From NCBI RefSeq assembly GCF_020171345.1, contig NZ_JAIUZM010000005.1:1-64000 (forward strand): a DNA stretch of 64,000 nt. The letters are read 5' to 3'. Positions 45,179 through 53,888 of the stretch are shown in pieces. This DNA comes from Microbulbifer agarilyticus (GTDB taxonomy: Bacteria; Pseudomonadota; Gammaproteobacteria; Pseudomonadales; Cellvibrionaceae). The notes under the pieces were generated by a model. It had not been told where the DNA came from. It did no database searches and was given only the letters and a program-made list of their open reading frames with translations. Each line of letters begins with the position of its first letter. The stretch's first letter is position 1. Position numbers and translations under genes: made by a program.

Positions 45179-47719
45179 ATGGTGTTTAAGAAGCGAATTT
45201 TACTGGGGGTCATCTCGGCCCTGGTTGCCGGTGGCGGGCTTCTCGGCTGTGCGGACCAGGTGGAAGATCAGGTTGCCGACCAGCAGTCCGAGTCGGTGCA
45301 TCCTCACTGGCCGGCACTGACCTCGGGGATTGCGAAAGATCCCGAAATTGAGTCGCGTATCGATGCGCTGCTGGCCAAGATGTCGCTGGAAGAAAAAATC
45401 GGCCAGATGATTCAGGTCGAGATCCGCTTCGCTACCCCGGACGAAGTGCGGGAATATCACATCGGTTCCATTCTCAACGGTGGTGGCGCCTTCCCCAACA
45501 ACAACAAACACGCGAGTGTCGCCGACTGGGTAGCGCTGGCGGATGAGTACTACCGCGCGTCGGTGGATACCAGCGACGGCGGTGTGGCAATCCCAATGAT
45601 CTGGGGTACCGATGCCGTTCACGGCCACAACAATGTGATCGGCGCCACCCTGTTCCCCCACAACATCGCTCTCGGCGCAGCGCAAAACCCCGCGTTGATG
45701 CGCAAGATTGGCGAGGCAACCGCAGCGGAAGTTTCCGCGACCGGCATTGAGTGGGTATTTGCTCCCACGCTGGCGGTGGTTCGCGATGACCGCTGGGGTC
45801 GTACCTACGAATCCTATTCTGAAGATCCCGAGCTGGTGCGCGCCTACGCGGGCGAGCTGGTGCAGGGCATGCAGGGTGCACCCGGTGACCAGGAACTCTT
45901 GAACGGTAAGCGCGTTGTCGGTACGGCCAAGCACTATATCGCCGATGGCGGCACCGAGAATGGCATCGACCGTGGCGATGCGATCATGAGCGAAGAGGAC
46001 CTGATCAAGTATCACGCTCAGGGTTACTTCTCCGCGATTGAAGCCGGTGTGCAGACCGTAATGGCCTCCTTCAGCAGTTGGAACGGCGAGAAGATGCACG
46101 GTCACAAATACCTGATGACCGATGTGCTGAAAGAGCGCCTTGGTTTCGATGGCTTTGTGGTCGGTGACTGGGCTGGCCACCAGTTCGTCAATGGCTGCAG
46201 CAATGTGAGTTGCCCACAGGCGATTAACGCTGGCCTGGATATGTTTATGGCGCCGGACCCGAACTGGCGGGAGCTGTACAAAAATACCCTGGCTGAGGCG
46301 AAAAGCGGGGAAATTTCTCCCGCGCGCCTGGACGATGCGGTGCGCCGTATTCTGCGCGTGAAGCTGCGCGCTGGTTTGTTTGAGGCCGGCCTGCCTTCCA
46401 CGCGTCCACATGCTGGCGATGAGAGCCTGATTGGTGCCGCCGAGCACCGCGCCATTGCCCGTCAGGCGGTGCGCGAGTCTTTGGTGTTGCTCAAGAACAA
46501 CGACCAATTACTGCCGCTTGCGCGCAATCAGCGCGTACTGGTTGCAGGCGATGGTGCCGATAACATCGGTAAGCAATCCGGCGGCTGGAGTATTACTTGG
46601 CAGGGAACTGGGAACGAGAATGCTGATTTCCCGGGCGCGACTTCTGTGTACGGTGGTATTAATGAAGTTGTTACTGCAGCCGGAGGCCAGGTAGAGCTGT
46701 CGGTAGACGGCAGCTTCGAGGAAAAACCGGACGTGGCCGTGGTGGTCTTTGGTGAGGATCCATATGCAGAGATGCAGGGTGACATCGCCAATGTAAATTA
46801 CGCTGGTGCATCAGACCTGGCCCTGCTGAAGAAGTTGCGTGACCAAGGTATCCCGGTTGTCAGCCTGTTTATCACCGGTCGCCCATTGTGGGTTAACCCG
46901 CACATCAATGCCTCCGATGCTTTTGCGGTCATCTGGCTGCCGGGTACCGAAGCCGGTGGCGTGGCGGACGTTCTGTTCCAGGATGAAGCTGGCAACGTAA
47001 ACTTCGATTTCACCGGCAAGCTGACCTTCTCCTGGCCAGGGGACGCAACCCCTGCGTTGCACAATCGTGGTGAAAGCGATGCGGCGGCACAATTTGCCTA
47101 CGGTTATGGTCTGAACTACGAGAAGGACGAGGATCTCGCGCACCTGTCTGAAGAAAGTGGCCTGCAGATGGTTACAGGCAACGGCACACTGGCAGTGTTC
47201 AACGGCCGTGCGCTGGACCCATGGAGCTTCGAGGTGATCGATGCCACAAACACCCGCTCAACCATTACCAGCAGTGTGTCTGAGCTGAATGGTATCCGTG
47301 TGCAATCTGTAGACCGCAACGTGCAGGAAGACAGCCGTCGTCTGCAGTGGAACGGACAGGGCAATGCGATTGCCGGGTTCTTCGCGAACCAGCGCACCGA
47401 TCTTTCCGGCTTTGTCAGCAATCAGGGTGCACTGATCTTTGATGTAAAAGTTGATGCGGCCCCCAGCGACGCGGTAATCCTCGGCATGAATTGCGGTATG
47501 GATTGCGGTGCCGAACAGCCGATCACCGATTTACTGAAAGATGCGGCACAAGGGGAGTGGCAGACACTCGCCGTCGACCTGAAGTGTCTGGCCGAGGCAG
47601 GCGGTAAAATGGATCTGGTGTTGTCACCCTTCTACGTGCGTACTGCGGGTGAGCTGGATATGACGGTGCACAATGTGCGCATCGCCCAGACCGATACGGC
47701 GAAAGTGAGCTGCGGTTAA
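45179..47719 (+). CDS. GH3 beta-glucosidase/exo-glucanase lipoprotein (ExoP-like)
   Basis: 846 residues. The lipobox GLLGC gives lipid attachment at Cys24. The N-terminal GH3 barrel (about 60-400) includes PMIWGTDAVHGHNN and the nucleophile Asp330 in FVVGDWAGHQF. The C-terminal GH3 sandwich (about 430-650) follows, with SLVLLKNNDQLLPL and the KHY-type TAKHYIADGG earlier. The last 170 residues are an ExoP C-terminal-like beta domain (LAVFNGRALDPWSFEV...), shared with the upstream GH16 protein. It would release glucose from beta-glucan oligosaccharides in the periplasm, feeding glucokinase encoded downstream. Confidence 0.94.
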   Translation: MVFKKRILLGVISALVAGGGLLGCADQVEDQVADQQSESVHPHWPALTSGIAKDPEIESRIDALLAKMSLEEKIGQMIQVEIRFATPDEVREYHIGSILNGGGAFPNNNKHASVADWVALADEYYRASVDTSDGGVAIPMIWGTDAVHGHNNVIGATLFPHNIALGAAQNPALMRKIGEATAAEVSATGIEWVFAPTLAVVRDDRWGRTYESYSEDPELVRAYAGELVQGMQGAPGDQELLNGKRVVGTAKHYIADGGTENGIDRGDAIMSEEDLIKYHAQGYFSAIEAGVQTVMASFSSWNGEKMHGHKYLMTDVLKERLGFDGFVVGDWAGHQFVNGCSNVSCPQAINAGLDMFMAPDPNWRELYKNTLAEAKSGEISPARLDDAVRRILRVKLRAGLFEAGLPSTRPHAGDESLIGAAEHRAIARQAVRESLVLLKNNDQLLPLARNQRVLVAGDGADNIGKQSGGWSITWQGTGNENADFPGATSVYGGINEVVTAAGGQVELSVDGSFEEKPDVAVVVFGEDPYAEMQGDIANVNYAGASDLALLKKLRDQGIPVVSLFITGRPLWVNPHINASDAFAVIWLPGTEAGGVADVLFQDEAGNVNFDFTGKLTFSWPGDATPALHNRGESDAAAQFAYGYGLNYEKDEDLAHLSEESGLQMVTGNGTLAVFNGRALDPWSFEVIDATNTRSTITSSVSELNGIRVQSVDRNVQEDSRRLQWNGQGNAIAGFFANQRTDLSGFVSNQGALIFDVKVDAAPSDAVILGMNCGMDCGAEQPITDLLKDAAQGEWQTLAVDLKCLAEAGGKMDLVLSPFYVRTAGELDMTVHNVRIAQTDTAKVSCG

Positions 47720-47743
47720 CCCCACAGCCTGACCAGACGAAGC

Positions 47744-47779
47744 AAAGCCGCTGGCGACCAAGTCGCCAGCGGCTTTTTT
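47744..47779. terminator. Bidirectional terminator between the GH3 and AraC genes
   Basis: AAGCCGCTGGCGAC / GTCGCCAGCGGCTT long stem with a CAA loop, with T6 on the plus side and AAAG on the other. It lies between convergent genes. Confidence 0.92.
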
Positions 47780-47799
47780 GTATCCCTTTCACATAGCGG

Positions 47800-48954
47800 T
47801 TAAGAAGCCTTGGTATCTACCAGCGCTTGCTTGCGGAACTCTGTGGGCGACATACCGACGAGTCGGCTGAAGAAGCGGTGGAAAGCTGACTTGCTGTTGA
47901 AGCCTGATTCCAGCAATACATCGAGTACGGTCATGTCCGTCTTGCTTGGGTCGGCTAGCAGGGACTTGGCCGCTTCGACGCGGTAGCTGTTCACGTACTC
48001 AAAGAAGTTGGTGCCGAAGTGTTTGTTGATTACGGCGGAAACTTCTTTTGCTGGCAATTCAATTCGATCGGAAAACTGTTCCAGATTAAGATTCTTTTTA
48101 AGATAAATCTTGTCGTTTTCCATGGCGTTCCGCACCTTCTCGATCGCTGGCTCTGAAGGCTCGTCTTCCTCCGGAATGCGTTCCTCGCTCGCTTCTTCCG
48201 GTTGCGTGGCGAGTAATTGGTGCGCATAGGTGAGGCTGTAGGCGAAGAAGGCATTGATCAGGATGAACGACAGATAGTTGTCGGCGATCCCCATGTAGTC
48301 TGCCACGCTCTGGCTGGAGAATTTGGCCACCACGTGCACCACGGTGGTCCAGGCCCAGGCCACACATACGCCCCATACCAAGGCGGTTAACCAGTTGAGC
48401 TCAACTTCCGAGTAGTGGGAGTACTCATCCTTCAGCGCGTGGCGATAGCGGCGGATCTGTCGCAGTGCCGCAACGGCGTAGACAAAGGGCGCCAAAGAGG
48501 CCAGATCCCAGATCAATGAGACGATGGTTGCTGAGAATGCCTGTCCGGCGGCGGCCTGGCGCAGGTCATTGCTCGAAATATTGAAAATCGCGAGGCACAG
48601 AATGACGAGAGCTGCTGGCAGCAGGTGTAAGGCCATACGCCGCGTGAACGTGAAATTCTGGCGGGTTAGCGAGCAGACGTAAAGATAGATTGCCGGCCCC
48701 TTGAGCATTAGTGCAGTAAATAGCAGGTAAGGGAGCAGGGTCTGCCCCAGCCAAGGGGCGAGTGAGAACTGGTCGTTCCACAGGGCCAGGGTGCAGGCAG
48801 AGGCGACGGCAATGATGAGCAGAAAGGCGATCAGCAGCCGGCCGTCATGGCGGGAGCGGGTCGGGAGGATCGCCTGGAACACCGCCAGCAGCAGACATTC
48901 CGCCGCCGTCATCAATAGCACCACGTCGTGGATATTGAAAATGTATTGTTTCAT
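47800..48954 (-). CDS. Membrane-bound AraC-family regulator
   Basis: 384 residues from the ATG at 48954; an upstream in-frame start at 49032 would add a polar leader and is less likely. The N-terminal part has about seven hydrophobic helices (VVLLMTAAECLLLAVFQAIL, LLIAFLLIIAVASACTL and so on). A charged linker (EEASEERIPEEDEPSEP) leads to a C-terminal AraC domain (LEQFSDRIELPAKEVSAVINKHFGTNFFEYVNSYR and SGFNSKSAFHRFFSRLVGMSPTEFRKQ). Such proteins sense a signal in the membrane and bind DNA directly. Lying beside GH3 and glucokinase, it is the best local candidate for the regulator of the beta-glucan genes and of the G-rich repeats, which is inference. Confidence 0.88.
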   Translation of the reverse strand: MKQYIFNIHDVVLLMTAAECLLLAVFQAILPTRSRHDGRLLIAFLLIIAVASACTLALWNDQFSLAPWLGQTLLPYLLFTALMLKGPAIYLYVCSLTRQNFTFTRRMALHLLPAALVILCLAIFNISSNDLRQAAAGQAFSATIVSLIWDLASLAPFVYAVAALRQIRRYRHALKDEYSHYSEVELNWLTALVWGVCVAWAWTTVVHVVAKFSSQSVADYMGIADNYLSFILINAFFAYSLTYAHQLLATQPEEASEERIPEEDEPSEPAIEKVRNAMENDKIYLKKNLNLEQFSDRIELPAKEVSAVINKHFGTNFFEYVNSYRVEAAKSLLADPSKTDMTVLDVLLESGFNSKSAFHRFFSRLVGMSPTEFRKQALVDTKAS

Positions 48955-49093
48955 GTACGCATCGCCGATGGGGTTTGTCGTTGTTATGTTCTTATTATTC
49001 TCTCGTGTCGCCAGTATATGAAAATTCGCCAAAAGGGAGGAGTGGAGTACCGTTGGTAAGTCCGCTGCAGGCTTCCCGTTTACGAAAAATCGT

Positions 49094-49137
49094 AAAGTGA
49101 CCCCCCCCAGTTTACCCGCCTGAGTAAAGTGGGGCGA
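49094..49137 (+). promoter_or_regulatory. G-rich repeat pair upstream of the AraC gene
   Basis: A weak AAAGTGACCCC at 49094 and a strong AAAGTGGGGCGATTT at 49126 have GTG cores 32 bases apart, close to the 33 seen at two other genes. They lie about 140-180 bases upstream of the AraC regulator gene on the other strand, hinting at autoregulation. Confidence 0.45.
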
Positions 49138-49301
49138 TTTTCGCGACAGTAAGCGCGACTCTTTATGGCGTCGAGTACGCCATTGGTTGCGTGGCAGCAG
49201 AGATCACCTGGCTGGCATGCGCCAGTCGGGTACTTTGTAAAAGCTTTCGACATCATCTTTCCTCTCCCTATTACGGGTATCTTCTCGTCGCCCCATTGGG
49301 A

Positions 49302-49332
49302 CCGGCAGGTGCATCCTGCCGGACTTTTCTTT
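49302..49332 (+). terminator. Orphan Rho-independent terminator in a gene-free interval
   Basis: CCGGCAGG-TGCAT-CCTGCCGG is a perfect 8-pair stem followed by ACTTTTCTTT. It reads on the plus strand, yet no plus-strand gene precedes it; the nearest is the GH3 gene, which has its own terminator 1.5 kb before. The 49033-49740 interval shows no convincing protein gene. A small RNA ending here is possible. Confidence 0.55.
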
Positions 49333-49608
49333 CCTCGCCTGACTTTCTGGTCATGAGTGCCCACCGTGGGTGTTTCGTCTATCCATCCGCCTCAGGAAAA
49401 CAGTCATGAATAGAGTCGCGTCAGGTTGCGGTCACGTCTAGGCTGGTGTCTCAGTCCAACTATTGTTGGTAATTGTTGCTGAGTTTCGCATTTTTCGAGC
49501 CCGTCACTGGCGCATTGAGGGTGAGATAGCGTGGGGAAATGGTCATTTCGTAGTTTTATTACGGAGTCGTTTCTGCGTCGCCTTCTCTCGGAAAGCGCAT
49601 ATTTCATC

Positions 49609-49626
49609 ATTGTGGGGCGATTTTTT
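49609..49626 (+). promoter_or_regulatory. G-rich site upstream of glucokinase
   Basis: CATTGTGGGGCGATTTTT matches the strong copy at 49126 (AAAGTGGGGCGATTTT) over 12 consecutive bases. Its GTGG lies 129 bases before the glucokinase ATG, near the 132 seen at the receptor and GH3 genes. Confidence 0.45.
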
Positions 49627-49740
49627 GCTGGCTAGGTCTGGAATTTTTCACCTGAAATCATTACCTTAGCGCGCCTCGATAGCGCTTTTGTAAATTTACT
49701 ACAGGGCTTATCCCCTCGTGTTGACCCAAGGAACGCATGC

Positions 49741-50703
49741 ATGACCAGAATCGTCGCAGATATCGGCGGTACCAACGCTCGCTTTGCGGTGGCCATCCCG
49801 GAAGGGACTGGTTATCGGCTGGATGCTATTCAGGTGGTGAACTGCGCTAAGTTTGGTGACTTTTACTCTGCAATGAGTCAGTGGCTCGAAGAGTTGTCGT
49901 GCGATGTGCCCAAAGAAGCGTGTGTAGCGGTCGCTGGCCCTGTGGAAAAGACCCCGCAGGGCGGCCGCGTGACCATGACCAACCTGGGCTGGGATATCCG
50001 CGCAGAAGAGCTGTGCGCGCGTTTCTCGCTCGAGCGCGCTCTGGTCGTCAATGATTTTGCCGCCTTGGCGTTGTCTCTGCCGCGCCTGCCGGAAACCGAC
50101 AAGTGGGCCCTGCGCGATGTGCCCGCGCAACAGGGCGGCCCCATGGTGGTGCTGGGCCCGGGTACCGGTCTTGGCGTTGCTGGCCTGGTGAGCGAAGGTG
50201 GCAGCTACCGCGTGGTGCCGGGTGAGGGTGGCCATGCCAATCTCCCCGCTGGCAGCGAGCGCGAACTGGAGCTGCTGCGTATTCTCGCCCGCGAGCAGAT
50301 GCCGGTATATAACGAGTATGTGCTGAGCGGCGGCGGTCTGGTGAACCTGTACCGCGCCGTATGCGCACTGCACGGCCGCCCGGCAGAAGACCTGACTCCT
50401 CCCGACGTAAGCGGCCGCGGCCTGGATGGTTCCGACCCCCTGTGCCGTGAAACCCTGATCGATTTCCTCAACTTCCTCGGTAGTGCTGCCGGTGATGCTG
50501 CCCTCTACTATGTCGCTCGCGGTGGCGTGTTCCTCGGAGGTGGCGTACTGCCGCGTATCGAGTCCCTATTGCCAGAGAGCCAGTTCGAACAGCGCTTTGT
50601 GACCAAGGGGCAGCTCGGTGACTGGCTGCAGGGTGTACGGGTGGAGGTGCTGAAGGCCGGCTACCCGGCGCTGATTGGTGCTGCCGCCTGGCTCGAGCGC
50701 TAA
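49741..50703 (+). CDS. glk: Glucokinase
   Basis: 320 residues, the standard Glk length. It has the phosphate-binding VADIGGTNARFAVA, the glucose-site motifs VNDFAALALSL and EGGHANLP, and VLGPGTGLGVAGL for ATP. It phosphorylates glucose in the cytoplasm, the entry point for glucose freed by the GH3 and GH13 enzymes. No ribosome-binding site of note is visible. It follows the gene-free interval with a G-rich operator-like site. Confidence 0.95.
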   Translation: MTRIVADIGGTNARFAVAIPEGTGYRLDAIQVVNCAKFGDFYSAMSQWLEELSCDVPKEACVAVAGPVEKTPQGGRVTMTNLGWDIRAEELCARFSLERALVVNDFAALALSLPRLPETDKWALRDVPAQQGGPMVVLGPGTGLGVAGLVSEGGSYRVVPGEGGHANLPAGSERELELLRILAREQMPVYNEYVLSGGGLVNLYRAVCALHGRPAEDLTPPDVSGRGLDGSDPLCRETLIDFLNFLGSAAGDAALYYVARGGVFLGGGVLPRIESLLPESQFEQRFVTKGQLGDWLQGVRVEVLKAGYPALIGAAAWLER

Positions 50704-50741
50704 TCTGGGCGTTTTTGCCTTTATATTTGCTCATCTGGGGC

Positions 50742-50769
50742 TGAACATTTTTTGTACGCCCCGTATAAT
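50742..50769 (+). promoter_or_regulatory. Promoter of the second TonB receptor with an embedded TACGCCCCG element
   Basis: TGAACA (50742-50747), 16 bases, then TATAAT (50764-50769). TACGCCCCG at 50755-50763 fills the spacer next to the -10. The same TACGCCCCG occurs before the GH13 gene (56478) and the giant oxidoreductase gene (58501), so it may be a shared operator of the alpha-glucan genes. Confidence 0.55.
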
Positions 50770-50920
50770 CCCCGCCTCGATGGTGACTTGGGTTGGCCCC
50801 CTCCTCCTCTGCCGACCCTAGCTTCTCCCCCTCCTCCCCCCTGGGGGGTGGAGGATATGGACTTCGGGTAAGCCTAGGATGGCATTACTCACCATAACGA
50901 TAAGTCCAAGGGAGATGATG

Positions 50921-53728
50921 ATGAGTCTGACAAACAAACGATTTCGACCGGCGCTGCTGTCCGCAGCTATCGCCGCGTCCGTAACTTCCGTTGGCGTATT
51001 CGCTCAGGAAGAAGACGGAAATACTGGCCTCGAAGAGATTACCGTAACTGGTTTCCGTAAGAGTGTTATGGACTCTATCGGAACCAAGCGCGACGCCACT
51101 TCGGTAGTAGAAGCCATTTCTGCAGAAGATATTGGCAAACTGCCGGATTCCTCTATTGCTGACGCAATCTCTCGCTTGCCTGGTCTGGCTACGCAGCGCC
51201 TGGACGGCCGTTCAAGCCGTGTATCCATCCGTGGTTTCGGTGAAAACGAAAGTGCTACTACCTTTAATGGTCGCGAGCAGGTTTCCATTAGTGATAACCG
51301 CGGCGTAGAGTTCGATCTCTACCCATCCGAAATTATGAGCGGTGTTACCGTTCATAAGACGCCGCAGGCCAACATCGAAGCTGAGGGCATCGCTGGCGTA
51401 ATTGACATGCAAACTGTCAAGCCGCTGGAGCGTTCCGAGCGCACTGTGCAGTTCAACGGCCAAATGGAAATGACTGGATTCGATAAACTGAATCCGGACG
51501 GCGAAGACCAGGGCCAGCGCTTCACCTTCTCTTACATCGATCAGTTCGCCGATGACACCATTGGTGTGGCACTGGCAGTAAACTCCATGAGCTCTCCGAG
51601 CCAGGAAGAGCGTTGGAATGCTTGGGGTTACCCTGAATTTGAAGTAGACGGCGAGCAATACTCTATTCTTGGCGGTGCCAAGCCGTTCGTACGTTCTTCT
51701 GTACTGGACCGTGACTCTGTCATGTTGGTTGTCCAGGCTCAGCCTAACGATCGTCTGAACACTACTTTTGATGCTCTGTACGTAGACTTTGCAGATGAAA
51801 AGATTCTGCGCGGTATTGAAGTGCCGTTCGCGTGGGGCCAGGGTGCCTTGTCTGCAGATTTTGCTGACGTTGATCCAGCGACTGGCTTTATCACCAGCGC
51901 CAATACCGACGGCCAGCGTGTCGTTGTACGTAACGATTTTGAAAGCCGCAAAGCGGAGCTGACTTCTTTCGGCTTCAATGCTGAGTTTGAGGCATCCGAC
52001 GATCTGCAACTGGAATTCGATGTCAGCCACTCTGCGGTTGAGCGTCAGATCTGGAGCTTCGAAAGCTACGCAGGTACTGGCCGTGGTAACGACAACGGCG
52101 TTGCTGACAACCTGAGTTATACCTTCAAGCCGGGTAACACTGGAGTGACCTTCACTCATGAACTGGATTACAGCGATTTTGACCTGATCCAGCTGGGTGG
52201 CCCGCTGACTTGGGGCTGGAGCCAGGCACTGAACGACAGCCTTGGTATTACCGGTACCCCGCTGGAAAATTCTGGTCAGGACGGCTTCCTGAATACTCCG
52301 GAAATTGATGACGAGCTGACTTCCCTGAAGCTGGCTGCGACCCAAATGGTTGAAGCTGGCATCGTCAATGAAATCAGCTACGGTATCTCTTACCGCGATC
52401 GCGAAAAGACCAAGCGCTCACAGGGTTACTACATGACCCTCGCGGGTTTCCCGACTGAGTTCGAGGGTACCTTGGTTGTACCGGAAGAGTACCGTCTGGG
52501 CAGCACCTCCCTCGACTTCATCGGTATGGGTGACATGATTGCGTACGACGCACGCGGTCTGTTGAACGACGGTTACTACACCCTGACTGACGAAGCCCTG
52601 ACTGGTATTCAGCACCTCACCGGTTCTTACACCGTGCAGGAAGCGGTTACCGCTGCCTTTGTACAGGCTAACTTCGAGACTGAAGTTGCAGGCTTCCCGC
52701 TGACCGGTAACCTGGGTGCGCGCTACGTACATACCGATCAGCGTTCCGAAGGCTATGCTGGTGATGTTCAAGACGGACTGGTAGTTGGTGTTGAGAACAA
52801 TGTCGATCACGACTACGGTCATTTCCTGCCCAGCTTGAACCTGTCTCTGGCTCTGACCGATGCGCAGACTGTACGTTTCGGTGCTGCCAAGACCATTTCC
52901 CGTGCGCGCATGGATGAGATGAACTCTTCGGTTAACGTTTCTCCTTCTGGCAGCCCGGATGGTAATGGACTCTATTGGTCTGTAGGCGGTGGTAACCCCA
53001 CTCTGGAGCCAAAAGAAGCTGTAGGTCTGGACCTGTCTTACGAGAACTATTTCAGCGAAGAAGGCTACTTCTCCGTAGCGCTATTCTGGAAAGACCTGAG
53101 CAACTGGCATTTCGATGACAACTACGTAATCGATATCGCCGATATGCCCGGATATGACCCGGCTCGCACTACTACTGATGCGTTTGACGAAGGTGTAGGG
53201 TCTCTCGCGACTCGATACAGCAAGGTCAACGGTGGCGGTGGTACCCTGCAGGGTTACGAACTGTCTGGCTCCCTGCCGTTCAACATCTTCCACGAGAGCC
53301 TTGATGGTTTTGGTCTTATCGCCAGCCACACTGGCCTGAGCCAGGACATCGAAGACCTGAATGGTAATGAGTTTGAACTGCCGGGCCTGTCTGAGAGCAT
53401 CCAGACGTTCACCGTGTACTACGACAACCACGGCTTCTCCGCCCGTACCAGCCTGCGTAAGCGTGATGACTTCAAAGGCGAAGTGTACGGTACTGGCTTC
53501 AAAACCGAACAGGTGAATGTAGTTGGCGAGACTCTGGTTGATGCGCAAATCGGTTACGATTTCGCTGAGTCCGGCATCAGTGGCCTGGAAGGTCTGTCTG
53601 TATTCCTGCAAGGTCAGAACCTGACCGACGAGCCGTTCACCACTCTGAGTGGCGACAACGCTCTGCAGGTTCGTGACTACCAGAGCTACGGCAAGACTTA
53701 CCTGATGGGCTTTAGCTACAAGCTGTAA
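50921..53728 (+). CDS. TonB-dependent outer-membrane receptor, alpha-glucan section
   Basis: 935 residues from the third of three consecutive ATGs, which gives AAGGGAG the best spacing; an in-frame ATG at 50879 would add a leader before the signal peptide. Signal peptide to VGVFA, TonB-box-like EEITVTGFRK, plug (VVEAISAEDIGKLPDSSIADAISRLPGL... VSIRGFGENESATTFNGREQ), and a barrel ending KTYLMGFSYKL. It belongs to the Xanthomonas/Caulobacter receptor type. Linked genes (GH13 amylase, starch-binding giant protein) point to maltodextrin or another alpha-glucan as ligand. A terminator follows the gene. Confidence 0.92.
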   Translation: MSLTNKRFRPALLSAAIAASVTSVGVFAQEEDGNTGLEEITVTGFRKSVMDSIGTKRDATSVVEAISAEDIGKLPDSSIADAISRLPGLATQRLDGRSSRVSIRGFGENESATTFNGREQVSISDNRGVEFDLYPSEIMSGVTVHKTPQANIEAEGIAGVIDMQTVKPLERSERTVQFNGQMEMTGFDKLNPDGEDQGQRFTFSYIDQFADDTIGVALAVNSMSSPSQEERWNAWGYPEFEVDGEQYSILGGAKPFVRSSVLDRDSVMLVVQAQPNDRLNTTFDALYVDFADEKILRGIEVPFAWGQGALSADFADVDPATGFITSANTDGQRVVVRNDFESRKAELTSFGFNAEFEASDDLQLEFDVSHSAVERQIWSFESYAGTGRGNDNGVADNLSYTFKPGNTGVTFTHELDYSDFDLIQLGGPLTWGWSQALNDSLGITGTPLENSGQDGFLNTPEIDDELTSLKLAATQMVEAGIVNEISYGISYRDREKTKRSQGYYMTLAGFPTEFEGTLVVPEEYRLGSTSLDFIGMGDMIAYDARGLLNDGYYTLTDEALTGIQHLTGSYTVQEAVTAAFVQANFETEVAGFPLTGNLGARYVHTDQRSEGYAGDVQDGLVVGVENNVDHDYGHFLPSLNLSLALTDAQTVRFGAAKTISRARMDEMNSSVNVSPSGSPDGNGLYWSVGGGNPTLEPKEAVGLDLSYENYFSEEGYFSVALFWKDLSNWHFDDNYVIDIADMPGYDPARTTTDAFDEGVGSLATRYSKVNGGGGTLQGYELSGSLPFNIFHESLDGFGLIASHTGLSQDIEDLNGNEFELPGLSESIQTFTVYYDNHGFSARTSLRKRDDFKGEVYGTGFKTEQVNVVGETLVDAQIGYDFAESGISGLEGLSVFLQGQNLTDEPFTTLSGDNALQVRDYQSYGKTYLMGFSYKL

Positions 53729-53756
53729 TGCCTAGGTTAGTCTAGACCTTAGGTCG

Positions 53757-53793
53757 AAAGCCCTTGCAACCTGTGTTGCAGGGGCTTTTTTTT
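53757..53793 (+). terminator. Terminator after the second TonB receptor gene
   Basis: AAGCCCTTGCAA / TTGCAGGGGCTT hairpin with a CCTGTG-type loop and a run of eight T. Confidence 0.9.
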
Positions 53794-53888
53794 GTCTGGG
53801 CGTTCTTATAAACGCATGTGGGATGGTGTTTCGAGCAATGTATACTTTTTGCTAGGTTAGCAGTGCAACATCACACAAGACTCTTTCA

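Noticed and set aside
45200-46507. 435-codon minus-strand frame opposite the GH3 gene
   Set aside because: Shadow; the GH3 catalytic motifs on the plus strand explain the interval.
49080-49364. 94-codon minus-strand frame in the glucokinase upstream interval
   Set aside because: It spans the G-rich sites and the orphan terminator, has no ribosome-binding site and no recognisable features.
51212-52345. 377-codon minus-strand frame
   Set aside because: Antisense shadow of the second TonB receptor.
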